Shown here: in pieces, positions 29,601 through 38,282 of the stretch
Position numbering within the stretch: the stretch's first letter is position 1
How the letters are laid out: the number at the start of each line of letters is the position of its first letter
IMG/VR virus record: IMGVR_UViG_3300013100_000006
Span: 1 to 43,720 of that record
Origin: a virus
Strand: one strand, 5' to 3'
DNA length: 43,720 bases
Notes under the pieces: model-generated
The model's database searches: none
Told to the model about the DNA's origin: nothing
Seen by the model: only the letters and a program-made list of their open reading frames with translations
Position numbers and translations under genes: made by a program

Positions 29601-30662
29601 GAGGTTGAAATTCGAGTCGCGCTGTGCTGCGATATCCGCCTTGATCTGGTTCAGGTTCATCTCGCTCGACGCGTCACGAAGCTGCTGCATCTCGCGCTCC
29701 GTGAAGCCTTCCTTCCGCAGGGCCTCGTCGTGCTCCGTAGTCAGCGACCACGTGCCGTCCCACCCATCCGCCTTGGCCTGCTGCTCAGCCATCGTCTTGG
29801 ACAGCCGGGCCACGACGTTGTTCTGCACGAACGAGTCGCCGAACGCATCCCACGCCGACGTGTTTTTGCGCAGGTCCTGCATCGCCGTATCCGCGCGGTA
29901 GCCGATGTCCGCAGTAGCGGCCAGTCGATCATACTGCATCGAGAGGTTCGGCTGAGCAGCGGTAGCAATCTCCGCCTGTCCTTCCGGGTCGCCGGCCTTC
30001 ACTGCGTTCTTCACTACGCTCGCGCCTTCGAGTGACACGCCCTTGTCGAGGGCCATACCGGCGGCCGTCGTAGCTGCGGATTCCACGAACTTAGGCGTGT
30101 AGTCCTTCGGTGCCTTTGGAGAGACGCTACGCAGATCGCGCGGCGCAACGTCAGCGAATGCGTTAGCCGTGAACGACGGAGGAAACATCAACTGCATCGA
30201 TTGCACGTTGTTATTCGGACCAGCGGCGTACAATTCGTCATCCTGCGGTGCCGGCGTACCGAGCACCTTAGCTGCGTATTGCTGACCATCTGCACCGCGA
30301 GCGTTCGCCGGGCCTGCCTTGTATGCGGCCACTGCCAGATTCAGGTCGCCCTTGAACGCCTGCATGTTCTCCTTCAACTGCATCGCGGCACCCCACAGCG
30401 CGTCATCGAACTTGCTACGATCGATGGTGACGCCGTAGTTCTTCGCCAGCCCGCGCACCGTGCCGTCAAGTTGCTGGAACTCGCCGAATGCGGACGATGC
30501 CGGGTTGGGCTGATATGCTGCCGGGTTCTGACCACGGCTCGACTCACGGTTCCAGATGCCGTCCAGAGCAGACACCGGCACGCCTGCTTCCGCCGCTGCC
30601 TTCTCAAACTTCTGCTGCTTCGTCAGGCCAGTGAAACTTGCCGGTGTAAATTGCTCTGCCAT
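26637..30662 (-). CDS. Internal virion protein with lytic transglycosylase domain (T7 gp16-like)
   Basis: The 1341-residue protein (T7 gp16 has 1318) starts at 30662 after AAGGAGG. The N-terminal 150 residues are a lysozyme-like transglycosylase: catalytic glutamate E40 in GIWNRESSRGQN, then SAFGEFQQLDG and NLAVAAYKAGPAN. A glycine/alanine-rich hydrophobic stretch (about 365-450) could insert in the inner membrane. The rest is mostly helical and forms the DNA-ejection channel. On infection it is ejected, cuts peptidoglycan locally and forms a conduit with the gp14- and gp15-like proteins. It ends just before the tail fibre gene. Confidence 0.92.
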   Translation of the reverse strand: MAEQFTPASFTGLTKQQKFEKAAAEAGVPVSALDGIWNRESSRGQNPAAYQPNPASSAFGEFQQLDGTVRGLAKNYGVTIDRSKFDDALWGAAMQLKENMQAFKGDLNLAVAAYKAGPANARGADGQQYAAKVLGTPAPQDDELYAAGPNNNVQSMQLMFPPSFTANAFADVAPRDLRSVSPKAPKDYTPKFVESAATTAAGMALDKGVSLEGASVVKNAVKAGDPEGQAEIATAAQPNLSMQYDRLAATADIGYRADTAMQDLRKNTSAWDAFGDSFVQNNVVARLSKTMAEQQAKADGWDGTWSLTTEHDEALRKEGFTEREMQQLRDASSEMNLNQIKADIAAQRDSNFNLAQHGVSGFVGGLAGGVADPVGLLITGGAGAAVSGLVKGGMAARLAAAGITGTVSNLAITGALEAAGSNITSHDYLMAGLTGATLGLLGHGAMEGLTGSMNSLRRGMAEAKADLHVRAAQELGPNATPDEIAARAVELDQQDWAKREEMRAAINLSEVPDTHRLMPSDEAQPTLVQEVRPDGATVGQEVVARYGLDNIVSDAERNLTAETIARAERNQAARPTDLKKIGKLMGALPEGIRTQVETLGMTLARSDNPVAHYVSSTLMESAAGTSERVRTASITKSQLENISREQFGDYLALQDAWRQQHGPLSAVEDALHGTHRRQFDRLVQDEIYARRGTDVATDAERNVPQLVRDGADALERAYQQQLNWLRRVDAIGTQHMPESARGYMPQRMDENMLMTASTAETRDLTRELARQIATFNTGIDSALAGRLAREYIEHTRARASGVIEQDISNVRQLSAPENLMDLLDVLATSDQDIARLRDRFIRGGASFTKQRYEFDLSAPVGETRRLGDYFVSDQSALFSRYMQRATGEVALAQYGVHGRQGIQLTRDAMVRAANTPERVASLPHDLAAYDAFMRDMLGMPMTSRVPGQQAMRNLRTLASMNMLGGMGFTQAAESINIATHLGVRAMLGSVPLVRNMLKDVRLMKGAKLYEQLELIGGRHDAAERFHFPYELPGETDRVYGHDTPGLFTRGLQTASRKFSVVTGHRAVHNWQMKMATEQIASKVLRAANGDKKLGKLVEEMGFNEGFMTKLKASLPGSTTFDGKWVASFDIDALPRDVASELVQGVQRGARQVIQGSFRGENFRAQTTMLGQLLTQFRSFTFLSMEKQWGRVAGATGSVAATAYLAGQMMAAVPVHLARVQFNALGKKDAQKYIDTNTSMAALVRASLNYASLSGLAGEGWDAVQGVYSAATGKTFGGENARTGAKNGLGSLIPGLSYADGVVRNALGIVQKPTFDQAAKLGKSVLPGGNIPYLAWAFNAAQ

Positions 30663-30671
30663 TCTTCCTCC

Positions 30672-32888
30672 TTACATGCCGATGAATGCTGCACCTTGCG
30701 GGCTCAGCAGATTGGCGTTGGTTGACATCGGACGCTTGCGGTTATCGCGCTTCTTGATACCCGAGGCGTAAGCCGACTTCATCTCGTCTGCACTTACCGG
30801 CACGGTATGCGTGATACCGTCGTCCGTGATTAGCGAAATGTACAGGTTGTTTCCACTGCGAATGATCGAGTTGATCTGATTCGGATTCGCACCGATAGCC
30901 TTGAGCTTCGTGTCACGGATACCCGAGAACACGTCGCCCATCGCATCGTCTGGAATGTTGAGCGTCCGGGCGATTGTCATCTGCCCCGGTGCCTTCACGT
31001 ACCCGTCACGACCGAACTGATCGACGCCTGCGTTCTTCGTAGCCACGAGTGCAGCTTGGTTGATGTCCGCGTTCGCGCCGACGTACTGGTCGATGCGGTT
31101 CGTCACTGCGGTGGTGAGGTTGCGCATGAGATACGGTGCGGTGTCCTCACGGAACCCAAGCGCGGCCATAACGCCGCCATCACGCCACGCGCTATCCACT
31201 GCCTTGGTGACTGCATCCGCCGCCTGCTGCCGCCCGCCCGTGATGCGCATGATGTTGTTCATCTGCGGCGGCTTGCTGAACGTGCTTTTCCACGCGTCCT
31301 GCGGCTGCGCGCCGGCGGCGGTCATGTCCACGAACTGGTGCATCTGCGGGGCCTGCGCACCGAAGTACGCATCTGCCGCAGCCGGCGATACTGCTGCCAG
31401 CTTGCGATACCAATCCGCCGACGTTGCGAACGCATCCGTGTAGCCCTGATCCTGCGACGCCCGCATACCCGAAGTCATGAGCGACGCCACGCGATCCGAC
31501 ACGAAACCTCGGCTGTTCGTCTTGGCAAGGAACTGGACCGCTTGATCCGGAGACTGCTGCGAGAACTCGCTGAACTTCGCGTTAATCAACTGCTCCACCT
31601 CAGCCTTCGAGGCGGCACCGGTGATGATCGCTTGCTCAGGATCGCCCGCGTTGATCTGGCCCACCGCGAAGTTCGTGTCCTGCAACTTCTGGAGTTCCTT
31701 CTGATGCGCTTCGTTGGCTTTGTTCGTCCGCGCATCCGCCTTGTCCATCTCGCGGATGATTGCGCGGTTGTTCCCCTTCACCATCGTTTCGAGGTCTTGG
31801 CCGGTGACGAACGGGGCCTCAACGCCGGTAGCCTGAGCTACGTTCTCGTTCAACCGGTGCGCCGCCTTGATCGCATCGTTGCGCGAGATGAGGCCCAACG
31901 ATGCCTGCGACATGATGTCGGCCTTCTGCGTGCCGTAGTCGCTGTATGCCAGCTTGTTGAGATACTGCTGCTCGGCCTTCTGCTGATACTGGTCGACGTT
32001 GCGCTGCTCGTCAGCCGACAGGTTCTGCCACATCTGCGACTCCCGGAAAATCCGGCCGTAGATGAAGTTCCCGCGCTCGTAGTTCGCACGCACCGCCGAG
32101 AGGGTGGACCGGCGGAACGTGTCCGGGTCCATGCCGGGGTTCGTGTCGATCTGGTCGAGCGTCTGCTGCTTTGCCTTGATGCCCGTGTCTGTGCTGAGGA
32201 AGTTGCCTGCCCCCGCACCGGCCACAGACTGCAAGTAGCCGCCTTGCGACAACTGCATACCGGACCACGCCCGCGAGTTCTGATCCTGCATCCACGCGTA
32301 ATGCTGCTTGGCATGAGCCTCCAGCATCGTGCCCCACCCTTCCGCCAGCTTGGCTTGAATGGCATTGTTCACGTCCACGTCGCCGACGTTGATCGCCTGC
32401 GCTTGGTTGACGAGGTACTTGCGCACGTCGTCCGGGGACTGAGCGCGGAGGTTCGGCATGCTGTTCAGGAAGTCGGCCTGCTGCTGCTGCACGACCGTCA
32501 TAGCCGTCATGGCCTGCGCTCCGCGCACCGTGGCACTCGGGCCGAAAATCTTCGTGTACCACGGCTGCTCCTTCTCGATGTCCGTCAGAGCTTGGCCCTG
32601 CGCCACCTTCGCCATGCCGTCGAAATACGCGGCCTGCTGCCGCTGCGCGATGTACTTCTCTGCCGTAGGGGCTGCGATCTTAAGCACGCCCTCCACGATG
32701 CCCTTAGTCTCCTTGGCATACTCTCCTGCCTGCCCGATCCAGTCGCCACTCTGCGTGACGTTCTGGAATCGGGCATTCGTCGTGCCGCCGACTACCTGCG
32801 TCAGTTGCTGCTGCACCGGTGCGCTCATGGTGCTGCTATCGGTGAGCACAACATTCCCCGTGCTCCCCAATGCGAAAGAATCGCTCAT
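30672..32888 (-). CDS. Internal virion protein (T7 gp15-like)
   Basis: The 738-residue protein (T7 gp15 has 747) starts at 32888 with an ATGA overlap and CGGAGGTGGT upstream. It is largely helical and alanine/glutamine-rich, with a disordered N-terminus (about 1-40) and heptad stretches around NKANEAHQKELQKLQDTNFA. In T7 this protein forms the periplasmic tube of the ejection channel. Size, order between the gp14- and gp16-like genes, and composition support the call; no short motif is diagnostic. The long open frame on the opposite strand is a codon-bias artefact. Confidence 0.85.
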   Translation of the reverse strand: MSDSFALGSTGNVVLTDSSTMSAPVQQQLTQVVGGTTNARFQNVTQSGDWIGQAGEYAKETKGIVEGVLKIAAPTAEKYIAQRQQAAYFDGMAKVAQGQALTDIEKEQPWYTKIFGPSATVRGAQAMTAMTVVQQQQADFLNSMPNLRAQSPDDVRKYLVNQAQAINVGDVDVNNAIQAKLAEGWGTMLEAHAKQHYAWMQDQNSRAWSGMQLSQGGYLQSVAGAGAGNFLSTDTGIKAKQQTLDQIDTNPGMDPDTFRRSTLSAVRANYERGNFIYGRIFRESQMWQNLSADEQRNVDQYQQKAEQQYLNKLAYSDYGTQKADIMSQASLGLISRNDAIKAAHRLNENVAQATGVEAPFVTGQDLETMVKGNNRAIIREMDKADARTNKANEAHQKELQKLQDTNFAVGQINAGDPEQAIITGAASKAEVEQLINAKFSEFSQQSPDQAVQFLAKTNSRGFVSDRVASLMTSGMRASQDQGYTDAFATSADWYRKLAAVSPAAADAYFGAQAPQMHQFVDMTAAGAQPQDAWKSTFSKPPQMNNIMRITGGRQQAADAVTKAVDSAWRDGGVMAALGFREDTAPYLMRNLTTAVTNRIDQYVGANADINQAALVATKNAGVDQFGRDGYVKAPGQMTIARTLNIPDDAMGDVFSGIRDTKLKAIGANPNQINSIIRSGNNLYISLITDDGITHTVPVSADEMKSAYASGIKKRDNRKRPMSTNANLLSPQGAAFIGM

Positions 32889-33859
32889 TCACCACCTCCG
32901 AAAGAGAAGTTAAAGGAATTGCCTCCGACACCGTAGCTGCTCCCGCTGTCGCCCGTTGAGAAGCCGTAGGAGTTGCCGCCCACCCCCCAACTACCACCGC
33001 CACCGCCGAACGAGTCGCCGCCCGAGCCTGCGCCCCACGAGCTACTGAAACTGTTCACACCGCCGAGCAGGGATTGAGACGCATAGCCCGGCGTATTGCC
33101 TACCGTGCCGCGAGTGCCGCCCCACCCCGCTGGCATCTGGAAGTTAAAGCCTCCGCTGCCGCGTGCGTTGTTCTCTGCCATCGCGATACCCGGCTGCTCG
33201 CCGAGGCCGAACGCACCGCCGGTGAAAGCACCCAACGCTACCTGCCCGAAGTTCGGCGGACGCGGCACCACCGGAGCCGGCATCGGCGTGAACGTGTCCC
33301 GAGCAAGATCGATTTGTGCCATCGACTGATTCAGGTCGAGCGAGAGGTACATGTTGGTAGCGAGGCCCGCTGCCTGCATCTTCATGTCGTAGGTCTTGAG
33401 GTCGTTGTTCTCGTCCATGTACGCCTTGGCCCGCGATTGCGCGATGTTCAGCGCAGAGAGAGCAGCGGCTGAACTGCCGCCGGTTCCCGCGCGGGACGCT
33501 ACCAGCGCCCCCATCTGCTCCGCTGCCGCGATACGACTCTCGACCGTACCCTGCGTCATCTTGTCGACCGTCCGTGCCATGTTCACTTGGAAGTCGTTAG
33601 ACCTGTTGCCCGCTGCGGTAAGCCGCAACTGGTTCCCCATGCTGCGCGACTTGTTCTGGATCGCTGCGTTCGTTGCGTTGGCAGCGTTGGCGATGAGGCG
33701 ATTGGTGTTCGCCGCCGCCACCGCCGACTGTCCCTGCAAGTTCTGCGCGTAGGTGTTGGCATCGCCGATCATCTGTTGCGCATCGGCCTGTGCCCCCGCG
33801 ATGCGAGCCTTACCAAGCTCGCCCATGATGGACATGCCGGCCTGAATAAAGCTACCCAT
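32885..33859 (-). CDS. Internal virion protein (T7 gp14-like) with Gly/Ser/aromatic low-complexity tail
   Basis: AAGGAGG precedes the ATG at 33859. The first 200 residues are helical and alanine-rich (MSIMGELGKARIAGAQADAQ and later NMARTVDKMTQGTVESRIAA), matching the outer-membrane ejection protein gp14 of T7 (196 residues). The remaining 120 or so residues are not in T7 gp14: a proline-rich linker (TPMPAPVVPRPPNFGQ), then a tail of glycine, serine and regularly spaced W/F/Y, with the repeating unit VGGNSYGFS / VGGNSFNFS. The tail is probably disordered. Its position before the gp15- and gp16-like genes supports the call. Confidence 0.8.
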   Translation of the reverse strand: MGSFIQAGMSIMGELGKARIAGAQADAQQMIGDANTYAQNLQGQSAVAAANTNRLIANAANATNAAIQNKSRSMGNQLRLTAAGNRSNDFQVNMARTVDKMTQGTVESRIAAAEQMGALVASRAGTGGSSAAALSALNIAQSRAKAYMDENNDLKTYDMKMQAAGLATNMYLSLDLNQSMAQIDLARDTFTPMPAPVVPRPPNFGQVALGAFTGGAFGLGEQPGIAMAENNARGSGGFNFQMPAGWGGTRGTVGNTPGYASQSLLGGVNSFSSSWGAGSGGDSFGGGGGSWGVGGNSYGFSTGDSGSSYGVGGNSFNFSFGGGE

Positions 33860-33868
33860 GCTCCCTCC

Positions 33869-36472
33869 TTACACCCGTCGGGCGTTGTTGAAGTACTGCC
33901 CCGCCCACTCCAGAGAAGTGATGCACAGAGGCAACCAGTTGTGTGACACGAACCGCACGCGGTGCCGCAGGTTGTTCGCTCCTACCGGGACTGCAACCGT
34001 CTGCGTTGCGATCGGCTGGTAGCCAACCTGCGCTGACGTTCGGCCCGAGATGAAGCCACGGAATCGAACCACAGCCGTCTCCGGGATGTTGTTCCGCGAG
34101 AGCATCGCATCGAAGCCGCCGGTGTCGGTTACCTGCACCCGGTAAAGCTGGATGGTGAGGTTGCCCGAGAGCACCGCCCGGTCGTTGTTGTCTCGCAGGA
34201 ATGGCGGCGTGATGTCGATGAACGATTCGTACTCGACGCCGACTTGCGCCGACGCGTTGAGCATGTCCATACCGAACTTGCGGATCATCTCGTCCACCCG
34301 CGCCCACTCCACACCGACCATGAAGCGGTCAGTGGTCTGGTCGAACGCCACGCCTAGCTTCATCTTCATCTCGTCCGTGTCGCGGAACCAGAAGTAGTTA
34401 CCGGCCGCTGCATCCTGCACAGCACGCGTGTAGGGCCGATACGAATCGAAGTACGGCACATCACGCACCTGCGAGTCCATGTTGAACTCTTCCACAGCAA
34501 ACCACAGCGACGCGCCGTCGTCCTTGATCGTGAACGCGAGCATGTTCGTGTCGAACGTCGTGATGCCGATCAGGTTGCCTACGCGGGCGTCCCACTCCCA
34601 CCGCGACCACGAATCGAACTGCCGCGCCTGCGTGCCGGGCTGGTCGATGAAGCTGTAGACGTACACACCACGATCGTAACCGTCCGTTCGCACGAACAGG
34701 CACGTCGGTGCCGCCAACGTGGCTAGCTCCGTCGGCCGGCCCCGCAGATACTTGTCGATCTGTGGCGTGACGCTATACGTCTCCGGCGTATCGAGGAAGA
34801 TACCAAGCTGGAACTGCGCCACAGCGCCCACGAACGGCGAAGGTGTGAGCCCGCGAGCCGCCTTCGAGCGACCGTAGAACAGCAGGTTGCCGGAGGCCGC
34901 AGGGCGGGCATAGCCGGCCCCGTGCTCCGATGCCGCTGCACTGATAGTCGAGGTCTTAGGGCTGACGATCTGCCGCCCGCTGACGACGTACTGGTTGCGG
35001 ATGCCGAAGAGGAACAGGTCCTTGTTGTAGAGGATCGATCGCGTGATAATGTCGTCCTCTGCACCAACCGCGTAAATCTCGATTGGGTCGTCGTCCAACA
35101 GTGTCGTTGCCGACTTGCGGAAGAAGTTGAAGTAATCCCCGCTCCGCGACATCGCGACCACGCCATTCGACACTACGACTAGCCTGTCGTTGAACATCGT
35201 GACGCACGTGATAGGATGGTCGAGAAAGTACGGCTTGTTCGACACCTGAGAGATGTCACCTGACGACGAGCCCGCGTAGTCCGGCACTGCCTGCCCGCTG
35301 ACCGTGGCGAGTTCGCCCGGCGTGCCTGCGATGCAGAACGCGGACTGGTCGCCGTTGTATCGACCGAGCAGGAACACCTTGGTCGGCTGCACTAACTGCG
35401 CAGGCGTCTCCACCCATGTACCCGGCCCGAACGCGCCGTTGCCGTCGCTGCGGATGAACTTTAGGTAGTATGCATCAAGCTGGCCCGGTGCTCGCACCAT
35501 AACCACCTTCGTGCCGTAGTGCTGCGCCGTCACCGCGTCCGGCGTCTTGACGATGCGATGCGTATCGCGCACCAGCGAGCCGTCGCCGCCGTCGTCGATA
35601 GCCATCGCTCGGACGTTGTTCATCTCGATCGAGGACCCGTGCACTGCTACCTGCAAGAAGCCGGCCGCGACCAGACCTTGCGCAAGCTTGTTTGCAATGT
35701 TCTCCGGCTGCTGGTCGAGGAACGCGTCACCCACCCACTTCGTTGCCGCCGAATTGTAAGCGTTCACGCGGTCATTCACCAGCTTCTGGTAGTCTGGGTT
35801 CGCCACCCACTTCGAGCCGTCCCAAATCTGCGACGGAATGTCCGAGGTGTCCAGCAAGGCCGGGTAACTCGAAGCCATTGTGGTGTAGGTCGCCGTGTGC
35901 CAGACGCCGTCGTTGTCCGACTGCACCTTTAGCGTGAAGGTCCGGCTGTAGCTACCGCCACGGACCCACGCGCAGGCCAGCGTGCGAGTGCTCTCATACT
36001 GGTCCACTTGTGTGTAGGTTGGGCTCGCCTTGTTGACCGAGGCGATTAGGTAGTCGCCCACCGTCGTGACGCTCGACAGGCCGTACTGCTTGAAGGAGTC
36101 GAGCCCTGTGCCCTCCGCGATGGGAATGACCCGGTTGTTGCTCTTGTCGAACAGGAACAGCAGCGGCAGCACGTTGAGCTTGTCCGCCGCGACTTCGCCG
36201 TGACGGTACAGCACGGAGTACTCCACGCCGTTCATGAAGAAGCTATGCTCTCGATACGTGCGCAGGATTTCCGGCAGGCCGGCTTCCGCCAGTGTGCCCG
36301 CGCGGATCAGCTTCTCGCCGATGTTGCGGGAGCCCTGCCGACGCGCGACGCCGCGCACCGGATCGGACACCATGTTTACTTGCTCGTACATCTGTCCGGG
36401 GTGACGATCCTGTGGAACCTGTTCGCTGACGCCCCGGACTACCGACGCAAACGAGGAAACTACCTTAGCCAT
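33869..36472 (-). CDS. Tail tubular protein B / tail nozzle (T7 gp12-like)
   Basis: The 867-residue protein (T7 gp12 has 794) starts at 36472 after AAGGAGG. The N-terminus VVSSFASVVRGVSEQVPQDR with the following HPGQMYEQVNMVSDPVRGVA is the family opening. The body is beta-rich, with the typical GRSKAARGLTPSPFVG and RDVPYFDSYRPYTRA segments. It forms the hexameric nozzle of the short tail, below the gp11-like ring, and closes the channel until receptor binding. Order after the gp11-like gene matches T7. Confidence 0.92.
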   Translation of the reverse strand: MAKVVSSFASVVRGVSEQVPQDRHPGQMYEQVNMVSDPVRGVARRQGSRNIGEKLIRAGTLAEAGLPEILRTYREHSFFMNGVEYSVLYRHGEVAADKLNVLPLLFLFDKSNNRVIPIAEGTGLDSFKQYGLSSVTTVGDYLIASVNKASPTYTQVDQYESTRTLACAWVRGGSYSRTFTLKVQSDNDGVWHTATYTTMASSYPALLDTSDIPSQIWDGSKWVANPDYQKLVNDRVNAYNSAATKWVGDAFLDQQPENIANKLAQGLVAAGFLQVAVHGSSIEMNNVRAMAIDDGGDGSLVRDTHRIVKTPDAVTAQHYGTKVVMVRAPGQLDAYYLKFIRSDGNGAFGPGTWVETPAQLVQPTKVFLLGRYNGDQSAFCIAGTPGELATVSGQAVPDYAGSSSGDISQVSNKPYFLDHPITCVTMFNDRLVVVSNGVVAMSRSGDYFNFFRKSATTLLDDDPIEIYAVGAEDDIITRSILYNKDLFLFGIRNQYVVSGRQIVSPKTSTISAAASEHGAGYARPAASGNLLFYGRSKAARGLTPSPFVGAVAQFQLGIFLDTPETYSVTPQIDKYLRGRPTELATLAAPTCLFVRTDGYDRGVYVYSFIDQPGTQARQFDSWSRWEWDARVGNLIGITTFDTNMLAFTIKDDGASLWFAVEEFNMDSQVRDVPYFDSYRPYTRAVQDAAAGNYFWFRDTDEMKMKLGVAFDQTTDRFMVGVEWARVDEMIRKFGMDMLNASAQVGVEYESFIDITPPFLRDNNDRAVLSGNLTIQLYRVQVTDTGGFDAMLSRNNIPETAVVRFRGFISGRTSAQVGYQPIATQTVAVPVGANNLRHRVRFVSHNWLPLCITSLEWAGQYFNNARRV

Positions 36473-36481
36473 AGGGCCTCC

Positions 36482-37081
36482 TTAGAAGGGCTTGATGTTT
36501 CGGCGCATCGGCCGCACTCGGGCCAGCTTCTGCGCAAATGTGCTGCGCTGATCGTAGAGGATGTTCTCCTTACGCTGGCGGATGTCCTCTGTCTTGACGA
36601 GGCCAGACAACTGGTTGTACTTCACCAGCAGCTTTTGGTACTGCTCACTGTCGGCATCGTACTTGCCTTGGAAGTCGAGCACGGCACGCGAAGCAACGAA
36701 CTGATTCCACATCATCGGGAGGTCGTCAAACGGAACCTCTACTGTGAGCCGGACATACAGCGGGGCATTGATGAAGTACGTGCCGTTGTAGCGGTCGTAC
36801 ATGCGCCGGCCTCGTTGCACGATCCCTGTACAGAGGGGGTCGAGCGGCAGGGCCGTGATGGTGTCCTTGGGGACGAAGATCGTGCCGTCTACTTCCGGCT
36901 GCAACACGAACTCATCCTCGTTGAAGTACCAGCCCTTGCCGAGTTCCAGCGTGAGCGCTGTCTCGATCGATTGCAGGGCAGGCGGGACGTACGGATGATC
37001 AGGATCAATGCTGTTGAGGGGCGCTTCGCCCTGAGTCGCAATGCACTGGTTGATCACGTCCAGTTGAGAAAGCATAGCCAT
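36482..37081 (-). CDS. Tail tubular protein A / adaptor (T7 gp11-like)
   Basis: CGGAGG precedes the ATG at 37081. The 199-residue protein (T7 gp11 has 196) opens with MAMLSQLDVINQCIATQGEA and contains GRRMYDRYNGTYFINAPLYV and PMMWNQFVASRAVLDFQGKY, the usual pattern of the tail adaptor that forms a 12-fold ring under the portal and anchors the fibres. It is the first gene after the capsid terminator, so its expression would depend on read-through from the capsid promoter. Confidence 0.92.
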   Translation of the reverse strand: MAMLSQLDVINQCIATQGEAPLNSIDPDHPYVPPALQSIETALTLELGKGWYFNEDEFVLQPEVDGTIFVPKDTITALPLDPLCTGIVQRGRRMYDRYNGTYFINAPLYVRLTVEVPFDDLPMMWNQFVASRAVLDFQGKYDADSEQYQKLLVKYNQLSGLVKTEDIRQRKENILYDQRSTFAQKLARVRPMRRNIKPF

Positions 37082-37104
37082 AGAATCCTCCGGGCCTGAA
37101 AGCG

Positions 37105-37145
37105 AAAATAGCCCCCGGATTCCCTTGTGAGGAACCCGAGGGCTA
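37105..37145 (-). terminator. Rho-independent-type terminator after the major capsid gene
   Basis: Minus strand: AGCCCTCGGGTTCC, a seven-base loop, then GGAATCCGGGGGCT make a 14-bp stem with two G-U pairs (37144-37131 with 37123-37110), followed by ATTTTCGCTTT. The place, directly after the capsid stop, is that of T-phi in T7. It would lower tail-gene expression relative to capsid. Confidence 0.85.
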
Positions 37146-37155
37146 GGATGGCTGG

Positions 37156-38196
37156 TTAAGCCTTGAGGATCACGCCAGCGTATGCAGGGTTATCCGTGGT
37201 CGCACCGAACGACAGCCAGTCGTCCACGTTCCACACCTTGGTGTTGTCATCGAACCAGACCTTCGAGGTCAGGGAGATGGTTTCACCGGCCAGCACCGAG
37301 CGCGGCGAGAACACGGCGGCGTAGACCTTCGAGAAGTCGCCGTCATACGCGTTGCCGTTGCCTGCGTTGGACAGGAAGTGGTTCGTGACCGCAGCCGTCG
37401 GCAGGTTGTTCGAGACGCGCACCGGGACGCCGTAAGCAGCCAGAGCCTTCGTCTTGATGTTCGTCCCGTCCGACATGATGTACTCACGATCGATGATCGC
37501 GTCGTTCTGCAGGAGCGTGTAGTACGCGGCCGGCTTCACGACTGCCATCATGCCCGCTGCGATCGGGTCGATGTCCTTCTCTTCGATCATCGTGAAGAGT
37601 TCCGCGAACGCTTGCAGCACCTTCGCCGGGTCCTTTTCGTCATTCGCCGCAGCGAACGTGTACTGCGAGCCCGGATTCCAGCCTGCCGGATAGCCGGCGG
37701 CATTCGACGTGTCCGTGATCTGCGCAGCCTTGATCGCTTGGATCAGCAGCGCTTGGTCGCGGAACTTCGCGATCTTCTTGCCGTGCTCCACCGCCACCTC
37801 ACGCCGGGCGTTGTAGCTGTTCTGGAAGTCGTCCAGCATCGGGATCATGTTGCGAGCCAGCACGACGGTATCAACCGTCACCTTCGCCTTGTTCGCTTGC
37901 ACGACCGTGCCCTTCGGTGCTTCGCCCGGCACGAGCTTCTGGAGCGTCGCTTCGCCGATGCGGAACTTCGACACCGTATCCGTGCCACGGACGCTGATCG
38001 TCGGGACGAAGCCGGTCATGATCGACTCACGCGCGATGGTGCCTTCCACCTGACCGCTGTACTCTTCGATGTAGAGTGCTGCCGGGTTGGTCGCATCCGG
38101 CGCGTGGCCGACCTGCTTGTTCTGGAGTGCCGGGTCTTGCAGCTTCGCGCCGGGACGCGTCAGAATCCCACTTTCGTAACCGAATTCGAGTGCCAT
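37156..38196 (-). CDS. Major capsid protein (T7 gp10-like, HK97 fold)
   Basis: AAAGGAGG precedes the ATG at 38196. The 346-residue protein (T7 gp10A has 345) contains the podoviral capsid landmarks YSGQVEGTIARESIMTGFVP, LVPGEAPKGTVVQANKAKVT and ARREVAVEHGKKIAKFRDQA. It assembles with the scaffold into the procapsid. It has its own phage promoter and leader hairpin upstream and a terminator downstream, an arrangement for high expression. No frameshift site producing a longer minor form is evident near the stop. Confidence 0.95.
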   Translation of the reverse strand: MALEFGYESGILTRPGAKLQDPALQNKQVGHAPDATNPAALYIEEYSGQVEGTIARESIMTGFVPTISVRGTDTVSKFRIGEATLQKLVPGEAPKGTVVQANKAKVTVDTVVLARNMIPMLDDFQNSYNARREVAVEHGKKIAKFRDQALLIQAIKAAQITDTSNAAGYPAGWNPGSQYTFAAANDEKDPAKVLQAFAELFTMIEEKDIDPIAAGMMAVVKPAAYYTLLQNDAIIDREYIMSDGTNIKTKALAAYGVPVRVSNNLPTAAVTNHFLSNAGNGNAYDGDFSKVYAAVFSPRSVLAGETISLTSKVWFDDNTKVWNVDDWLSFGATTDNPAYAGVILKA

Positions 38197-38221
38197 AAAT
38201 TCCTCCTTTAAATGTTGGGAC

Positions 38222-38262
38222 AGAGGAACGGACGGGCGTTAGCCACTCCCTCCGTTTCCTCT
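38222..38262 (-). promoter_or_regulatory. Stable 5' hairpin of the capsid mRNA leader
   Basis: On the minus strand AGAGGAAACGGA (38262-38251) pairs with TCCGTTCCTCT (38232-38222) as 11 bp with one bulged A; a GGG/CCC pair can extend it inward. It begins one or two bases after the expected transcript start, so it could protect the 5' end. The ribosome site lies outside it. Confidence 0.75.
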
Positions 38263-38282
38263 CCTAGATAGTCTACTGAATT
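38263..38282 (-). promoter_or_regulatory. Phage promoter before the major capsid gene
   Basis: Minus-strand AATTCAGTAGACTATCTAGG matches the consensus completely in the core and overlaps the stop codon of the scaffold gene. It corresponds in place to T7 phi10. Confidence 0.88.

Noticed and set aside
31056-32936. Open frame of 626 codons on the plus strand
   Set aside because: It lies exactly opposite the gp15-like gene, has no ribosome site and a composition dominated by R, L, H and V, as expected from the complement of high-GC codons.
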